A stretch of 50,584 nt of DNA from Thermolongibacillus altinsuensis (GCF_004341205.1 NZ_SLUL01000017.1:1-50584), one strand, 5' to 3'; positions 20,226 through 29,562 are shown, counted from the first letter of the stretch. A program made the numbers and translations. Notes: a model not told the origin generated them from the sequence alone.

Positions 20226-20850
20226 GGCATTGATAGAAGCTCAAGTGCGTACAGATGTTAAAAATTCGAACGTTCAGCAAATTCGCAAAAACGGCTATAT
20301 CCCAGCAGTCATCTATGGGAAAAACGTAAATAACAAAGTGATTTCTGTAGATGCAGCTCATTTTTTGCAGGCCATTCGAACAGCTGGAAGAACCAATATT
20401 TTAATCATACGAGTAGCTGGTGAAGAACATCCTGTCATTGTTCGAGAGATTCAAAAAGATCCGATTCGCAGTGAAATTATTCATCTTGATTTCCAAGAAG
20501 TTGATGGAACGAAAGAAATTGAAGCGGAAGTGAATGTTCAATTGGTTGGTGAGGCTGCTGGTGTCAAAGATGGAGGAGTGCTGCAACAATCGCTTCATCG
20601 ATTATCGATTCGGGCTTTACCAACCAATATTCCGTCCTCTATTGATATTGATATCACTCATTTACAAGTTGGACAAGTGATCACCGTTCAAGATATTCAA
20701 ACAGAAGGAAAATACGAGATCAATCATGAACCGACGGAAGTGATTGCATCCGTTTTGCCGCCAAAACAGGAAGAGGAAATTCATAGCGGTGAAGAACAGG
20801 AAGCAGGGCGGCCTGAGTCAGAAGAAGGACGAGAAACAACTGCACCGTAA
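20224..20850 (+). CDS. ctc: Ctc, ribosomal protein L25 / general stress protein
   Basis: The 208-residue protein is of the long L25 (TL5/Ctc) form that binds 5S rRNA. The N-terminal L25 domain (about 1-92, with [12 protein letters not shown]) is followed by the C-terminal beta domain. An acidic tail rich in Glu ([13 protein letters not shown]) ends it. B. subtilis ctc is a sigma-B stress gene. Translation starts at TTG 20224, within the T run of the preceding hairpin. The first residues [11 protein letters not shown] agree with this start. Confidence 0.92.
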   Translation: MALIEAQVRTDVKNSNVQQIRKNGYIPAVIYGKNVNNKVISVDAAHFLQAIRTAGRTNILIIRVAGEEHPVIVREIQKDPIRSEIIHLDFQEVDGTKEIEAEVNVQLVGEAAGVKDGGVLQQSLHRLSIRALPTNIPSSIDIDITHLQVGQVITVQDIQTEGKYEINHEPTEVIASVLPPKQEEEIHSGEEQEAGRPESEEGRETTAP

Positions 20851-20852
20851 CG

Positions 20853-20881
20853 GACGTAACCAGGATTGGTTACGTCTTTTG
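20853..20881 (+). terminator. ctc terminator
   Basis: GACGTAACC, loop AGGATT, GGTTACGTC, then four T. Confidence 0.85.
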
Positions 20882-20912
20882 TAATATGATGAACATGTAA
20901 GGAGAGGAGAGC

Positions 20913-21473
20913 ATGGTGAAGTTATTTGTCGGTTTAGGAAATCCGGGTAAAGAATATGAACGAACAAGGCACAATGTCGGATTTATGGTGATCGATGAAC
21001 TTTCTAGACGTTTTCAAGTATCGTTAGATCAAGCAAAATTCAAAGGAATATTTGGGATCGGAACGGTTGGTGGAGAAAAAGTCATATTATGCAAGCCTTT
21101 AACATATATGAATTTATCAGGAGAATGTGTGCGTCCGCTGATGGACTATTATCGAATCGATGTGGAAGATATCATTGTTGTTTATGATGATTTAGATCTT
21201 CCAACCGGAACCATTCGTTTGCGGCCAAAAGGAAGCGCAGGCGGACATAATGGGATGAAGTCGTTAATTCATCACCTCGGTACGGATCATTTTAAGCGCA
21301 TTCGCATTGGGATTGATCGTCCGCAAAATGGAATGAAGGTGACGGATTACGTGTTAGGGCGCTTTACTGAAGAGGAAATGACAAAAATCGAAACCGCTAT
21401 TCAAAAATCGGCTGATGCTTGTGAAAAATGGTTATCGACGCCTTTTATTCAAGTAATGAACGAATTTAATTAA
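20913..21473 (+). CDS. pth: Peptidyl-tRNA hydrolase
   Basis: The 186-residue enzyme (SpoVC in B. subtilis) frees peptides from peptidyl-tRNA. Catalytic and binding residues sit in [18 protein letters not shown] (His20), LTYMNLSGE and the YDDLDLPTG and [11 protein letters not shown] segments. ATG 20913 comes after GGAGAGGAG. It is followed by fin, as in B. subtilis. Confidence 0.97.
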   Translation: MVKLFVGLGNPGKEYERTRHNVGFMVIDELSRRFQVSLDQAKFKGIFGIGTVGGEKVILCKPLTYMNLSGECVRPLMDYYRIDVEDIIVVYDDLDLPTGTIRLRPKGSAGGHNGMKSLIHHLGTDHFKRIRIGIDRPQNGMKVTDYVLGRFTEEEMTKIETAIQKSADACEKWLSTPFIQVMNEFN

Positions 21474-21477
21474 ATAT

Positions 21478-21507
21478 GAATATTTACCTTCTAAATGGTT
21501 CAAAATG
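21478..21507 (+). promoter_or_regulatory. sigma-F-type promoter of fin
   Basis: GAATA (21478-21482), exactly 15 bases, GTTCAAAATG (21498-21507). This matches 4 of 5 and 6 of 7 defined positions of GYATA-N15-GGNNANAHTR. B. subtilis fin is forespore-expressed under sigma-F and sigma-G. The start point should be near 21514. Confidence 0.7.
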
Positions 21508-21531
21508 TATTCGATAAGACCATTAGGAGGT
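21486..21531 (+). promoter_or_regulatory. Hairpin masking the fin ribosome-binding site
   Basis: ACCTTCTAA-A-TGGT-T-C (21486-21501) pairs with GACCATTAGGAGGT (21518-21531) over 14 bp, with two single-base bulges. The right arm contains the whole fin ribosome-binding site TAGGAGG (21524-21530). The left arm is upstream of the predicted start point, so only read-through RNA from pth could form it. Confidence 0.75.
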
Positions 21532-21539
21532 TTCTTGTT

Positions 21540-21770
21540 ATGGCGTTGCACTACTATTGCCGCCATTGCGGTATCAAAATTGGCACGATCGATGCGGTAT
21601 CATTGCGAAGTGAGCAACTAGGTTTTCATCAATTAACGGAGAAAGAACGGCTTGAAATGATTGATTACCTCCCAAACGGAGATATTTACGTGAAAACGAT
21701 TTGCGAAGATTGTCAAGAAGCACTAGATCGTAACCCTGATTTTCATCAATGTGAAAAATTTATACAATAA
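21540..21770 (+). CDS. fin: Fin (YabK), inhibitor of sigma-F-directed transcription
   Basis: The 76-residue protein helps switch the forespore from sigma-F to sigma-G by antagonizing sigma-F RNA polymerase. Its zinc-type pairs are CRHC near residue 7 and CEDC near residue 58. ATG 21540 follows TAGGAGGTTTCTTGTT. With gin at the left end, the window holds two small zinc proteins that gate the same forespore switch. Confidence 0.93.
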   Translation: MALHYYCRHCGIKIGTIDAVSLRSEQLGFHQLTEKERLEMIDYLPNGDIYVKTICEDCQEALDRNPDFHQCEKFIQ

Positions 21771-21773
21771 TGC

Positions 21774-21798
21774 GCTTTGGGAATACCAAAGCATTTTT
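21774..21798 (+). terminator. fin terminator
   Basis: GCTTTGG, loop GAATA, CCAAAGC, then ATTTTTG. Confidence 0.85.
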
Positions 21799-21830
21799 GT
21801 ATTTATGATGAATGAGAGGAGGGATTTTGT

Positions 21831-24800
21831 TTGTTAGGATTGCAACAATATTTTATTAAACATCCTGATATCCAATCGATTGTGGACGGAGTTCGAGCGG
21901 GGTTGAGAGAACAACTAGTTACAGGATTATCAGGGTCAGCTCGCTCCGTTTTTATTGCGTCTTTATATAAAGAAACGAATCGACCTTTATGTATTGTTAC
22001 ATACAATTTATTCCAAGCGCAAAAAATATACGATGATCTTGTTCAATTGGTTAATATGGATGAAGTATTTCTTTATCCTGTGAACGAACTAATGGCAGCT
22101 GAACTAGCGGTCGCTAGCCCAGAGTTAAGAGGCCAGCGTTTAGAGGTTATGAATTACTGGTGCCAAAATGAGAAGGGGATTGTCATTGCACCGATTGCAG
22201 GATTAAGAAGACTGCTTCCGCCGAAGGAAATGTGGCAAAAAAGCCAGCTTCATTTTCGTTTGGGGGAAGAAATCGATGTTGATCATTATATTCAACAATT
22301 AGTGGCAATGGGGTATGAACGCGTTTCAATGGTTTCTACTCCGGGCGAATTTAGTGTTCGCGGTGGAATTATTGATATTTATCCGTTGACAGCGGAGTTG
22401 CCATATCGAATTGAATTGTTCGATGTAGAAGTTGAATCCATTCGCACATTTTCCGTAGAAGATCAACGATCACTTACAGAAGTTAAAGAAGTGATTATTG
22501 GACCTGCAACGGAAATGATCGTTGACGAGAATCAGCTAAAAGAAGGAATTAAGAAATTAGAAGAACGTTTACAATTCACGTTGCAAAATATCAAAGACGA
22601 AAAAATAAAAGAGAGTCTTCACGAACATATTTTATTTGAATTAGAACAGCTGAAGAATGGAGAAAAAATCGAAGAAATTTACAAGTATTTATCGCTGTTT
22701 TACGATTCACCTGCTAGTTTACTAGACTATATGCCTAACAACGGCATTGTGCTGCTCGATGAAATGAGCCGAATTCAAGAGATAGCTGAACGGCTTGAAC
22801 AAGAAGAAGCAGAATGGTATACGAGCTTATTGGCTGAAGGTAAAATGGTTCAAGATGTTATGGTCTCTCACAAATTCCCTGATGTATTACAGAAGCGGAC
22901 CAAACCAATGATTTATTTATCTTTATTTTTGCGTCACATTCCGCATACACATCCGCAAAATATTGTCAACGTCTCTTGTAAGCAAATGCAAATTTTTTAT
23001 AGTCAAATGAATTTATTAAAATCAGAGCTAGAGCGCTGGAAAAAAGCAAACTATGCGGTTGTGTTCTTAGCTGGTGATGACGAACGAACAAAGAAATTAC
23101 AAAGCGTATTAGAAGATTATGAAATTGAAACAACGAAAATAGGTAAAAATGATCCGTTGTTGCACGGGCGATTTCAAATTGTTGAAGGGGATTTAAATAC
23201 AGGTTTTGAATTGCCATTACAAAAATTAGCGGTCATTACGGAAGAGGAATTATTTAAAAAACGAGCGAAACGTCCAGTTCGCCGTCAAAAACTATCAAAT
23301 GCAGAACGAATTAAAAGTTATTCAGAGTTAAAAGTTGGCGATTATGTTGTTCATGTGAATCACGGAATCGGAAAATATTTAGGAATTGAAACGTTAGAAA
23401 TTAACGGTATTCATAAAGATTATATTCATATTCAATATCAGGGAAATGATACGTTATATGTTCCGGTTGATCAAATTGATCTCGTACAGAAATATGTTGG
23501 CTCAGAAGGAAAAGAACCAAAAATTTATAAGTTAGGCGGAAGTGAATGGAAGAAAGTTAAAAAGAAAGTCGAATCTTCTGTTCAAGATATCGCTGAAGAC
23601 TTAATGAAGCTTTATGCAGAACGTGAGGCGAGCAAAGGATATGCATTTTCTCCTGATGGCGAGATGCAGCGGGAATTTGAAGCCGCATTTCCATATCAAG
23701 AAACAGAGGATCAACTTCGATCGATTCGTGAAATTAAGCGAGATATGGAAAGCGAACGCCCAATGGATCGCCTCCTTTGTGGAGACGTTGGATATGGAAA
23801 GACAGAGGTAGCGTTACGAGCTGCATTTAAAGCGATTATGGATGGAAAGCAAGTCGCTTTTCTTGTGCCGACAACGATTTTAGCTCAACAACATTACGAA
23901 ACGGTTCGGGAACGTTTTCAAGGATTTCCAATTAATGTTGGATTGCTTAGCCGCTTTCGTACACGAAAACAGCAAGCGGAGACGATTCAAGGATTAAAAG
24001 ACGGAACAATTGACATGGTCATTGGTACGCATCGCCTTCTTTCAAAAGATGTAGCATTTAAAGATTTAGGATTGTTGATCATCGATGAAGAACAACGGTT
24101 TGGTGTGGCACATAAAGAAAAAATTAAACAAATGAAAACAAATATTGATGTATTAACGTTGACAGCGACGCCGATTCCAAGAACGTTGCATATGTCCATG
24201 ATCGGTGTTAGAGATTTATCCATTATCGAAACGCCACCAGAAAATCGCTTCCCTGTTCAAACTTACGTAATGGAATATAGTCCGGTCCTTGTTCGGGAGG
24301 CAATTGAGCGAGAGTTGGCGCGAGGCGGACAAGTATTTTTTCTTTATAATCGCGTGGAGGATATTGATCGAAAAGCAGAAGAAATTTCAGCGCTTGTTCC
24401 CGATGCTCGCGTGACGTATGCTCATGGAAAAATGTCAGAGAATGAATTAGAATCAGTGATGCTTGCCTTTTTAGAAGGACAATATGACGTATTAGTGAGC
24501 ACGACAATTATTGAAACAGGTGTGGACATTCCGAATGTAAACACACTAATCGTTTATGATGCGGATAAAATGGGGCTTTCCCAACTGTATCAATTGCGGG
24601 GAAGAGTCGGTCGATCTAATCGCATCGCTTACGCTTATTTTACGTATCGAAAAGATAAAGTATTAACCGAAGTTGCGGAAAAGCGTTTGCAAGCTATCAA
24701 AGAATTTACAGAGCTTGGTTCTGGATTTAAAATTGCGATGCGCGATTTATCCATTCGCGGTGCTGGAAATTTGTTAGGCGCCGAACAACATGGTTTCATT

Positions 24801-25358
24801 GATTCAGTCGGATTTGAATTATATTCTCAGATGCTTAAAGAGGCGATTGAGCAACGGAAAGGTATAAAACGAGAAGAGGAGTTCCAAGTAGAGATTGATG
24901 TGGAAGTGGATGCCTATATTCCGGATTACTACATTTCCGATGGCCGCCAAAAAATTGACATGTATAAGCGATTTAGATCGCTCGAAACATTGGAAGAACT
25001 TGAAGAGTTACGTGAAGAAGTGCGTGATCGTTTCGGTGATTACCCAGACGAGGTTGATTATTTATTCCAGATAGCAGAAATTAAAATTTATGCCAAACAG
25101 CATCGAATAGAGTTAATTAAACAAACAAAACAAGAAGTAACGATCTTGCTTTCAGAGGAAACGACAAATGAAATCGATGTAAGCAAACTGTTTAAACTTG
25201 GCGAACGTTATGGGCGAGATATCGGTTTTGGCATGGATGGGAAGAAATTTAAGATTGTTGTTTATACGAAATCGATGAAACCACAACAATGGCTCACGAT
25301 TATTTATGAACTGTTAAAAGGATTAGGCGATGCGAAAAAAATAATTGAGGATGTTTAA
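21831..25358 (+). CDS. mfd: Transcription-repair coupling factor Mfd
   Basis: The 1175-residue SF2 translocase removes RNA polymerase stalled at DNA damage and recruits UvrA. In order it has the UvrB-homology module (about 1-340), a variable linker domain, the RNA-polymerase-interacting domain (YVVHVNHGIGKYLGIETLEI region, about 500-570), and the helicase core with Walker A GDVGYGKTEV, the DEEQ box and QLRGRVGRS. A C-terminal TRCF domain ends it. The start is TTG 21831 after GAGAGGAGGG, with residues aligning to B. subtilis Mfd. Confidence 0.97.
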   Translation: MLGLQQYFIKHPDIQSIVDGVRAGLREQLVTGLSGSARSVFIASLYKETNRPLCIVTYNLFQAQKIYDDLVQLVNMDEVFLYPVNELMAAELAVASPELRGQRLEVMNYWCQNEKGIVIAPIAGLRRLLPPKEMWQKSQLHFRLGEEIDVDHYIQQLVAMGYERVSMVSTPGEFSVRGGIIDIYPLTAELPYRIELFDVEVESIRTFSVEDQRSLTEVKEVIIGPATEMIVDENQLKEGIKKLEERLQFTLQNIKDEKIKESLHEHILFELEQLKNGEKIEEIYKYLSLFYDSPASLLDYMPNNGIVLLDEMSRIQEIAERLEQEEAEWYTSLLAEGKMVQDVMVSHKFPDVLQKRTKPMIYLSLFLRHIPHTHPQNIVNVSCKQMQIFYSQMNLLKSELERWKKANYAVVFLAGDDERTKKLQSVLEDYEIETTKIGKNDPLLHGRFQIVEGDLNTGFELPLQKLAVITEEELFKKRAKRPVRRQKLSNAERIKSYSELKVGDYVVHVNHGIGKYLGIETLEINGIHKDYIHIQYQGNDTLYVPVDQIDLVQKYVGSEGKEPKIYKLGGSEWKKVKKKVESSVQDIAEDLMKLYAEREASKGYAFSPDGEMQREFEAAFPYQETEDQLRSIREIKRDMESERPMDRLLCGDVGYGKTEVALRAAFKAIMDGKQVAFLVPTTILAQQHYETVRERFQGFPINVGLLSRFRTRKQQAETIQGLKDGTIDMVIGTHRLLSKDVAFKDLGLLIIDEEQRFGVAHKEKIKQMKTNIDVLTLTATPIPRTLHMSMIGVRDLSIIETPPENRFPVQTYVMEYSPVLVREAIERELARGGQVFFLYNRVEDIDRKAEEISALVPDARVTYAHGKMSENELESVMLAFLEGQYDVLVSTTIIETGVDIPNVNTLIVYDADKMGLSQLYQLRGRVGRSNRIAYAYFTYRKDKVLTEVAEKRLQAIKEFTELGSGFKIAMRDLSIRGAGNLLGAEQHGFIDSVGFELYSQMLKEAIEQRKGIKREEEFQVEIDVEVDAYIPDYYISDGRQKIDMYKRFRSLETLEELEELREEVRDRFGDYPDEVDYLFQIAEIKIYAKQHRIELIKQTKQEVTILLSEETTNEIDVSKLFKLGERYGRDIGFGMDGKKFKIVVYTKSMKPQQWLTIIYELLKGLGDAKKIIEDV

Positions 25359-25438
25359 ATTTAGCAATTATTGTTGATGATGATGATGGGGGATTTTCAC
25401 TTCAATTGAAAAAATCGCTTTCATCGTGTATAGAAGTT

Positions 25439-25495
25439 TTGTTGTGAAGGATACTAATCACAACAATGGTGGATTCTTCAACAATGAATTCACCA
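25439..25495. repeat. Two abutting hairpins between mfd and spoVT
   Basis: TTGTTGTGA/TCACAACAA (25439-25466) is a perfect 9-bp stem. It is followed without a gap by TGGTGGATTC/GAATTCACCA (25467-25495), 10 bp with one G-T pair. Neither has a T tract, so they are not ordinary terminators. They lie in the 176-base gap just before spoVT, where a sigma-G promoter is expected; I could not place that promoter. Confidence 0.7.
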
Positions 25496-25534
25496 GTGCA
25501 TTTTCAATATGAGATGAAAGTGAGGCGTCGATAG

Positions 25535-26071
25535 ATGAAAGCAACTGGTATTGTTCGACGAATCGATGATTTAGGAAGAGTGGTCATTCCGAAAGAAATT
25601 CGAAGAACATTGCGAATTCGTGAAGGGGATCCTCTGGAAATATTTGTTGATCGGGATGGAGAAGTTATTTTGAAAAAATATTCACCGATTAGCGAGTTAG
25701 GGGATTTTGCAAAAGAATATGCGGAGGCGCTATTCGATAGCTTAGGACAACCTGTCTTGATTTGTGATCGAGATGTATTTATTGCTTTGGCTGGAATTTC
25801 GAAAAAAGAATATTTAAACAAAAAAATTAGTGAACTTGTCGAAAAGGTGATGGAAGAGCGTCAATCTGTTTTACATGTTGAAGAAAGTGAATTAGAATTT
25901 GCTGAAGGGCACAAAGAGGATGTAAAGTCGTATACGATTGCTCCCGTTATTGCAAACGGGGATCCCATTGGTGCTGTCGTCATTTTTTCGAAAGAAAAAA
26001 CGATCGGAGAAGTGGAACATAAAGCGGCTGAAACAGCAGCAGGATTTCTCGCTCGACAAATGGAACAGTGA
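25535..26071 (+). CDS. spoVT: Stage V sporulation regulator SpoVT
   Basis: The 178-residue forespore regulator tunes sigma-G genes and spore germination. Residues 1-50 (MKATGIVRRIDDLGRVVIPKE) are an AbrB-type DNA-binding domain. Residues of about 55-178 form a GAF-like domain. ATG 25535 matches the family; the ribosome-binding site GTGAGG is modest. In B. subtilis the gene is transcribed by sigma-G. Confidence 0.96.
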   Translation: MKATGIVRRIDDLGRVVIPKEIRRTLRIREGDPLEIFVDRDGEVILKKYSPISELGDFAKEYAEALFDSLGQPVLICDRDVFIALAGISKKEYLNKKISELVEKVMEERQSVLHVEESELEFAEGHKEDVKSYTIAPVIANGDPIGAVVIFSKEKTIGEVEHKAAETAAGFLARQMEQ

Positions 26072-26081
26072 AAAAGACAGG

Positions 26082-26108
26082 AAAGGTAGCATAAGCGCTA
26101 CCTTTTTT
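26082..26108 (+). terminator. spoVT terminator
   Basis: AAAGGTAGC, loop ATAAGC, GCTACCTTT, then T residues. Confidence 0.9.
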
Positions 26109-26177
26109 CTTTTGTGCTCACAAGGACGAAAAAGTGCTATAATTATCGACGTTAGTTTGTTGGGAAGGGGAAACACA

Positions 26178-27785
26178 ATGTCTTTTCAAGCTCAAGAACA
26201 ACAAAAAACAGCTTTGAAGGGAGCATTTGTCTTAACAGTTGCTGCCCTGATTACAAAAGTGTTGAGCGCTTTTTATCGAATCCCTTATCAAAATATTTCT
26301 GGGGACATCGGTTTTTATATTTACCAACAAGTATATCCTCTTTATGGCATTGTTCTGGCGTTATCGACATATGGGTATCCAGTTGCCATTTCAAAGTTGA
26401 TTGCGGAAAATAAACAAAAACAATTTGAAATGCATATTGTTCGCCTTTCTTTTTATTTTTTAACATTTGTTGGTTTTATAAGTTTTTGTTTCCTTTATTT
26501 TGGAGCATCTTTTTTAGCAACGATGATGGGCGATCACCAACTCACGTTGCTTATTCGCACCGTTTCTTTTTCTTTTTTACTTCTTCCGTTTACATCAACG
26601 CTTCGCGGTTACTTTCAAGGAAAAAACAATATGTTGCCTACGGCTGTTTCCCAAGTTGCCGAGCAAACTGTCAGAGTTGCAGCGATTTTAACATTTTCTT
26701 ATGTTTTATTGATGAGCGGATCGACTGTTTATGAAGCAGGAGCAGGTGCCATGTTCGGTTCTTTATTAGGTGGTTTTGCGGCTCTTTTCGTCCTGATTGC
26801 TTATTGGCTTCGACAAAAACATGTTTCCATTCGAACGAACATTTCCTTTTCTAGCAAGGAAACAAAGCGAGTGCTTTTCTTTTTAGCGATACAAGGCATG
26901 ACGATTTGCTTGGCAAATATGGTATTGATTTTTATTCAATTTGTGGATTCTTTATCGTTGCTTTCACTTTTGCAAGCAGAAGGACTAGGAAATGAAGCGA
27001 AAATGTTGAAAGGGATTTATGATCGCGGGCAGCCCTTAATTCAACTTGGAACAGTGGTCGCCACTTCTTTTTCTCTTGCTCTTGTCCCGGCTTTGTCGAG
27101 TGATCAAATAAGAAGCAATGAATTACTCATTCGTGAAAAAATTCATTTAACATTGCGGATTGCCTTTGTTGTTGGGCTTGGAGCATCGGTTGGATTAGTT
27201 TGTTTAATAAAACCGACAAATATTATGCTTTTTAAAGATGCGTCAGGGATGGTTGAGTTAACGATTTTATCTTGCTCTATTCTTTTCACGTCGTTGACGT
27301 TAACATTGATTGCGATTTTACAAGGGCTCGGATATGTTCTATTTCCGGTTTTGGCCGTTTTTGTAGGAATTGTGATGAAATGGATGCTGAATATGTGGCT
27401 TGTTCCGCATTGGCAAACGGTTGGAGCGGCTTTTGCTACGTTATTGACTTATGTTGGTATGACTTTGTTGCAATATGCGTTTTTGTATAGAAAAATGAAG
27501 AATCCGTTTATATCTAAATCCATCATCGTTCATACGGTTTTTTCAGCTTTCATGATGGCTGTTTTTTTAATCGGTTATTTATGGATAACCAATCAGCTAT
27601 TTTCTTTTTGGCAACATGAGCGTTTATTTTCTGCTGTCCAAGCGGTGTTAGGTGTTTTCTTGGGCGGAATTGTTTATATTATAATCATCATGAAGAAAGG
27701 AATCTTTTTGGAAAATGAGTTAACGGTTATTCCTTTTGGGTATTATTTCAAAAAATATATTGTAAGAAAGGCGGATACCAAATGA
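26178..27785 (+). CDS. yabM: YabM, MOP-superfamily lipid/polysaccharide flippase
   Basis: The 535-residue integral membrane protein has about 14 predicted hydrophobic helices. It belongs to the SpoVB/YtgP polysaccharide transporter group, related to lipid II flippases. FRIPYQNISGDIGFYIYQQVYPLYG is typical of this group (AFYRIPYQ motif). The cargo is unknown. ATG 26178 follows GGGAAGGGGAA; a longer frame from 25938 runs through spoVT and its terminator and is not real. The end overlaps yabN by 4 bases. Confidence 0.9.
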   Translation: MSFQAQEQQKTALKGAFVLTVAALITKVLSAFYRIPYQNISGDIGFYIYQQVYPLYGIVLALSTYGYPVAISKLIAENKQKQFEMHIVRLSFYFLTFVGFISFCFLYFGASFLATMMGDHQLTLLIRTVSFSFLLLPFTSTLRGYFQGKNNMLPTAVSQVAEQTVRVAAILTFSYVLLMSGSTVYEAGAGAMFGSLLGGFAALFVLIAYWLRQKHVSIRTNISFSSKETKRVLFFLAIQGMTICLANMVLIFIQFVDSLSLLSLLQAEGLGNEAKMLKGIYDRGQPLIQLGTVVATSFSLALVPALSSDQIRSNELLIREKIHLTLRIAFVVGLGASVGLVCLIKPTNIMLFKDASGMVELTILSCSILFTSLTLTLIAILQGLGYVLFPVLAVFVGIVMKWMLNMWLVPHWQTVGAAFATLLTYVGMTLLQYAFLYRKMKNPFISKSIIVHTVFSAFMMAVFLIGYLWITNQLFSFWQHERLFSAVQAVLGVFLGGIVYIIIIMKKGIFLENELTVIPFGYYFKKYIVRKADTK

Positions 27786-29245
27786 ATACGATTTTTGTCG
27801 TCGGCCTTGGAGCAGGAGATCTCGAACAGTTACCGTTAGGGGTTTATCGTAGATTGAAAGAGGCTGGACGTTTGTTTCTACGGACAAAAGACCATCCTGT
27901 CGTACAGTCATTGCAATCAGAAGGTGTTGAATTTCGCTCGTTTGACGATGTCTATGAAAAACATAATCGTTTTGAAGATGTGTATGCTGAGATTGTTTCT
28001 ATTTTATTACAAGAAGCGCAAAAGGGTGATATTGTCTACGCTGTACCTGGTCATCCGCTCGTCGCTGAGCGAACGGTACAATTGTTGTTCGACTATGAAC
28101 AGCAACGTCAATGTCGAATTGTCGTCGAAGGCGGGCAAAGTTTTTTAGACGCGTTGTTTACCGCATTAAAAATAGATCCAATCGAAGGGTTTCAGTTGCT
28201 TGATGCGACATCATTTCAGGCCGATGAGATTCAGTTAAGACATCATGTGATTTTTTGCCAAGTATATGATGCGTTTGTTGCCTCTGAAGTAAAGCTCGCT
28301 TTGTTAGAGAAATTGCCGCATGATTACGAAGTGTACATTGTAACAGCAGCAGGAAGCAAAGACGAAAAAATCGAAAAGGTGCCACTTTATGAATTAGATC
28401 GTGTTGCTACGCTCAATAATTTAACAAGTGTTTATGTTCCGAAAGTGGAGAAGGAAGAATGGCTGTATCATGATTTTACAACGCTGCGCCGCGTCATTGC
28501 GACATTGAGAGGACCTAACGGCTGCCCATGGGACCGAAAACAAACGCATGAATCGTTGAAAAAATATTTGCTTGAAGAGGCATATGAATTGTTAGATGCC
28601 ATCGATCGTCAAGATGATGAAAATATGATTGAAGAATTAGGAGATGTGCTTCTTCAAGTTATGCTTCATGCGCAAATTGGCGAAGATGAAGGAATGTTTT
28701 CGATTGATGATGTCATTCGCAGCATTACAGAAAAAATGATTCGTCGCCATCCGCACGTGTTCGGCGATGTAACGGTCCATGATGCCGAGGAAGTTGTGCG
28801 CAATTGGCAAGAGATTAAAGCAGAAGAAAAGAAAGAAAAGGCGATGTCATTGCTAGATGATGTAGCGAAAGGGCTGCCAGGAACATTAAGAGCATATAAG
28901 TATCAACAAAAAGCAGCGGAAGTAGGATTTGATTGGGATGAAGTAGAGCCGATTTGGGCAAAAGTGCAAGAGGAAATCAAAGAGTTCCAACAAGAAGCCA
29001 ATAAAGAGAACATCGAAGAAACAAAGCTAAAAGCTGAATTTGGTGATCTTTTATTTGCGATCATTAATGTATGCCGATATTACAAAATTAATCCGGAAGA
29101 AGCATTAGCGATGGCCAATGAAAAATTTTACCGTCGTTTTGTATATATAGAACAAGAGGTCAAGAAAAGAGGGCAATCGTTGCAACAATTGTCGTTAGAA
29201 CAGTTGGATGAAATATGGGAAGAAGCAAAAAAGAGGGGGATGTAG
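27782..29245 (+). CDS. yabN: YabN, tetrapyrrole-methylase-like / MazG fusion
   Basis: The 487-residue fusion carries an N-terminal SAM-dependent methylase-fold domain (about 1-220, with VVGLGAGDLEQLPLGVYR and YAVPGHPLVAERT). A C-terminal MazG nucleoside-triphosphate pyrophosphohydrolase follows, with two helical units. Its metal-binding acidic residues are in LLEEAYELLDAID...EELGDVLLQ and later AEFGDLLFAI. It probably hydrolyses non-canonical or excess NTPs; the function of the methylase part is unknown. The start ATGA overlaps the yabM stop. Confidence 0.93.
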   Translation: MNTIFVVGLGAGDLEQLPLGVYRRLKEAGRLFLRTKDHPVVQSLQSEGVEFRSFDDVYEKHNRFEDVYAEIVSILLQEAQKGDIVYAVPGHPLVAERTVQLLFDYEQQRQCRIVVEGGQSFLDALFTALKIDPIEGFQLLDATSFQADEIQLRHHVIFCQVYDAFVASEVKLALLEKLPHDYEVYIVTAAGSKDEKIEKVPLYELDRVATLNNLTSVYVPKVEKEEWLYHDFTTLRRVIATLRGPNGCPWDRKQTHESLKKYLLEEAYELLDAIDRQDDENMIEELGDVLLQVMLHAQIGEDEGMFSIDDVIRSITEKMIRRHPHVFGDVTVHDAEEVVRNWQEIKAEEKKEKAMSLLDDVAKGLPGTLRAYKYQQKAAEVGFDWDEVEPIWAKVQEEIKEFQQEANKENIEETKLKAEFGDLLFAIINVCRYYKINPEEALAMANEKFYRRFVYIEQEVKKRGQSLQQLSLEQLDEIWEEAKKRGM

Positions 29246-29247
29246 TG

Positions 29248-29505
29248 ATGCGCTTAGATAAATTTTTAAAAGTTTCGCGCTTAATTAAACGAAGAACGTT
29301 AGCAAAAGAAGTGGCTGATCAGGGGCGAGTCATGATCAATGGCCAAACAGCAAAAGCAAGTTCAACCGTAAAGATCGGCGATGAAATTACGATTCAATTC
29401 GGGCAAAAGTACGTGACCGTAAGAGTAAATAGCTTACAAGAAAATGTGAAAAAAGAAGATGCAAATACTTTGTATGAAATTGTGAAAGAAGAGAGAATCG
29501 AGTAG
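29248..29505 (+). CDS. rqcP: RqcP (YabO), S4-domain ribosome quality-control factor
   Basis: The 85-residue protein is essentially one S4 RNA-binding domain (MRLDKFLKVSRLIKRRTLAKEVADQGRVMINGQ). In B. subtilis it binds stalled 50S subunits and supports Ala-tailing by RqcH. ATG 29248 is two bases past the yabN stop. An in-frame ATG at 29215 lies within yabN and lacks family support. Confidence 0.94.
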   Translation: MRLDKFLKVSRLIKRRTLAKEVADQGRVMINGQTAKASSTVKIGDEITIQFGQKYVTVRVNSLQENVKKEDANTLYEIVKEERIE

Positions 29506-29520
29506 CTTGTTCTAAAAAAA

Positions 29521-29562
29521 CCCCCGCATTCATACATTATGTACAAACGAATTTTGCGGGGG
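29521..29562. promoter_or_regulatory. Hairpin with sigma-E -10 in its loop, before yabP
   Basis: CCCCCGCA (29521-29528) pairs with TGCGGGGG (29555-29562), loop 26 bases. The loop contains CATACATT (29531-29538), a full match to the mother-cell sigma-E -10 element CATACANT; a -35 element is not convincing. The right arm holds the G-rich ribosome-binding site of yabP. Read on the - strand, the stem followed by T7 would be a terminator. Confidence 0.65.

Noticed and set aside
25938-26177. N-terminal extension of yabM into spoVT
   Set aside because: The extension runs through spoVT and its terminator; ATG 26178 has a good ribosome-binding site and matches the family.
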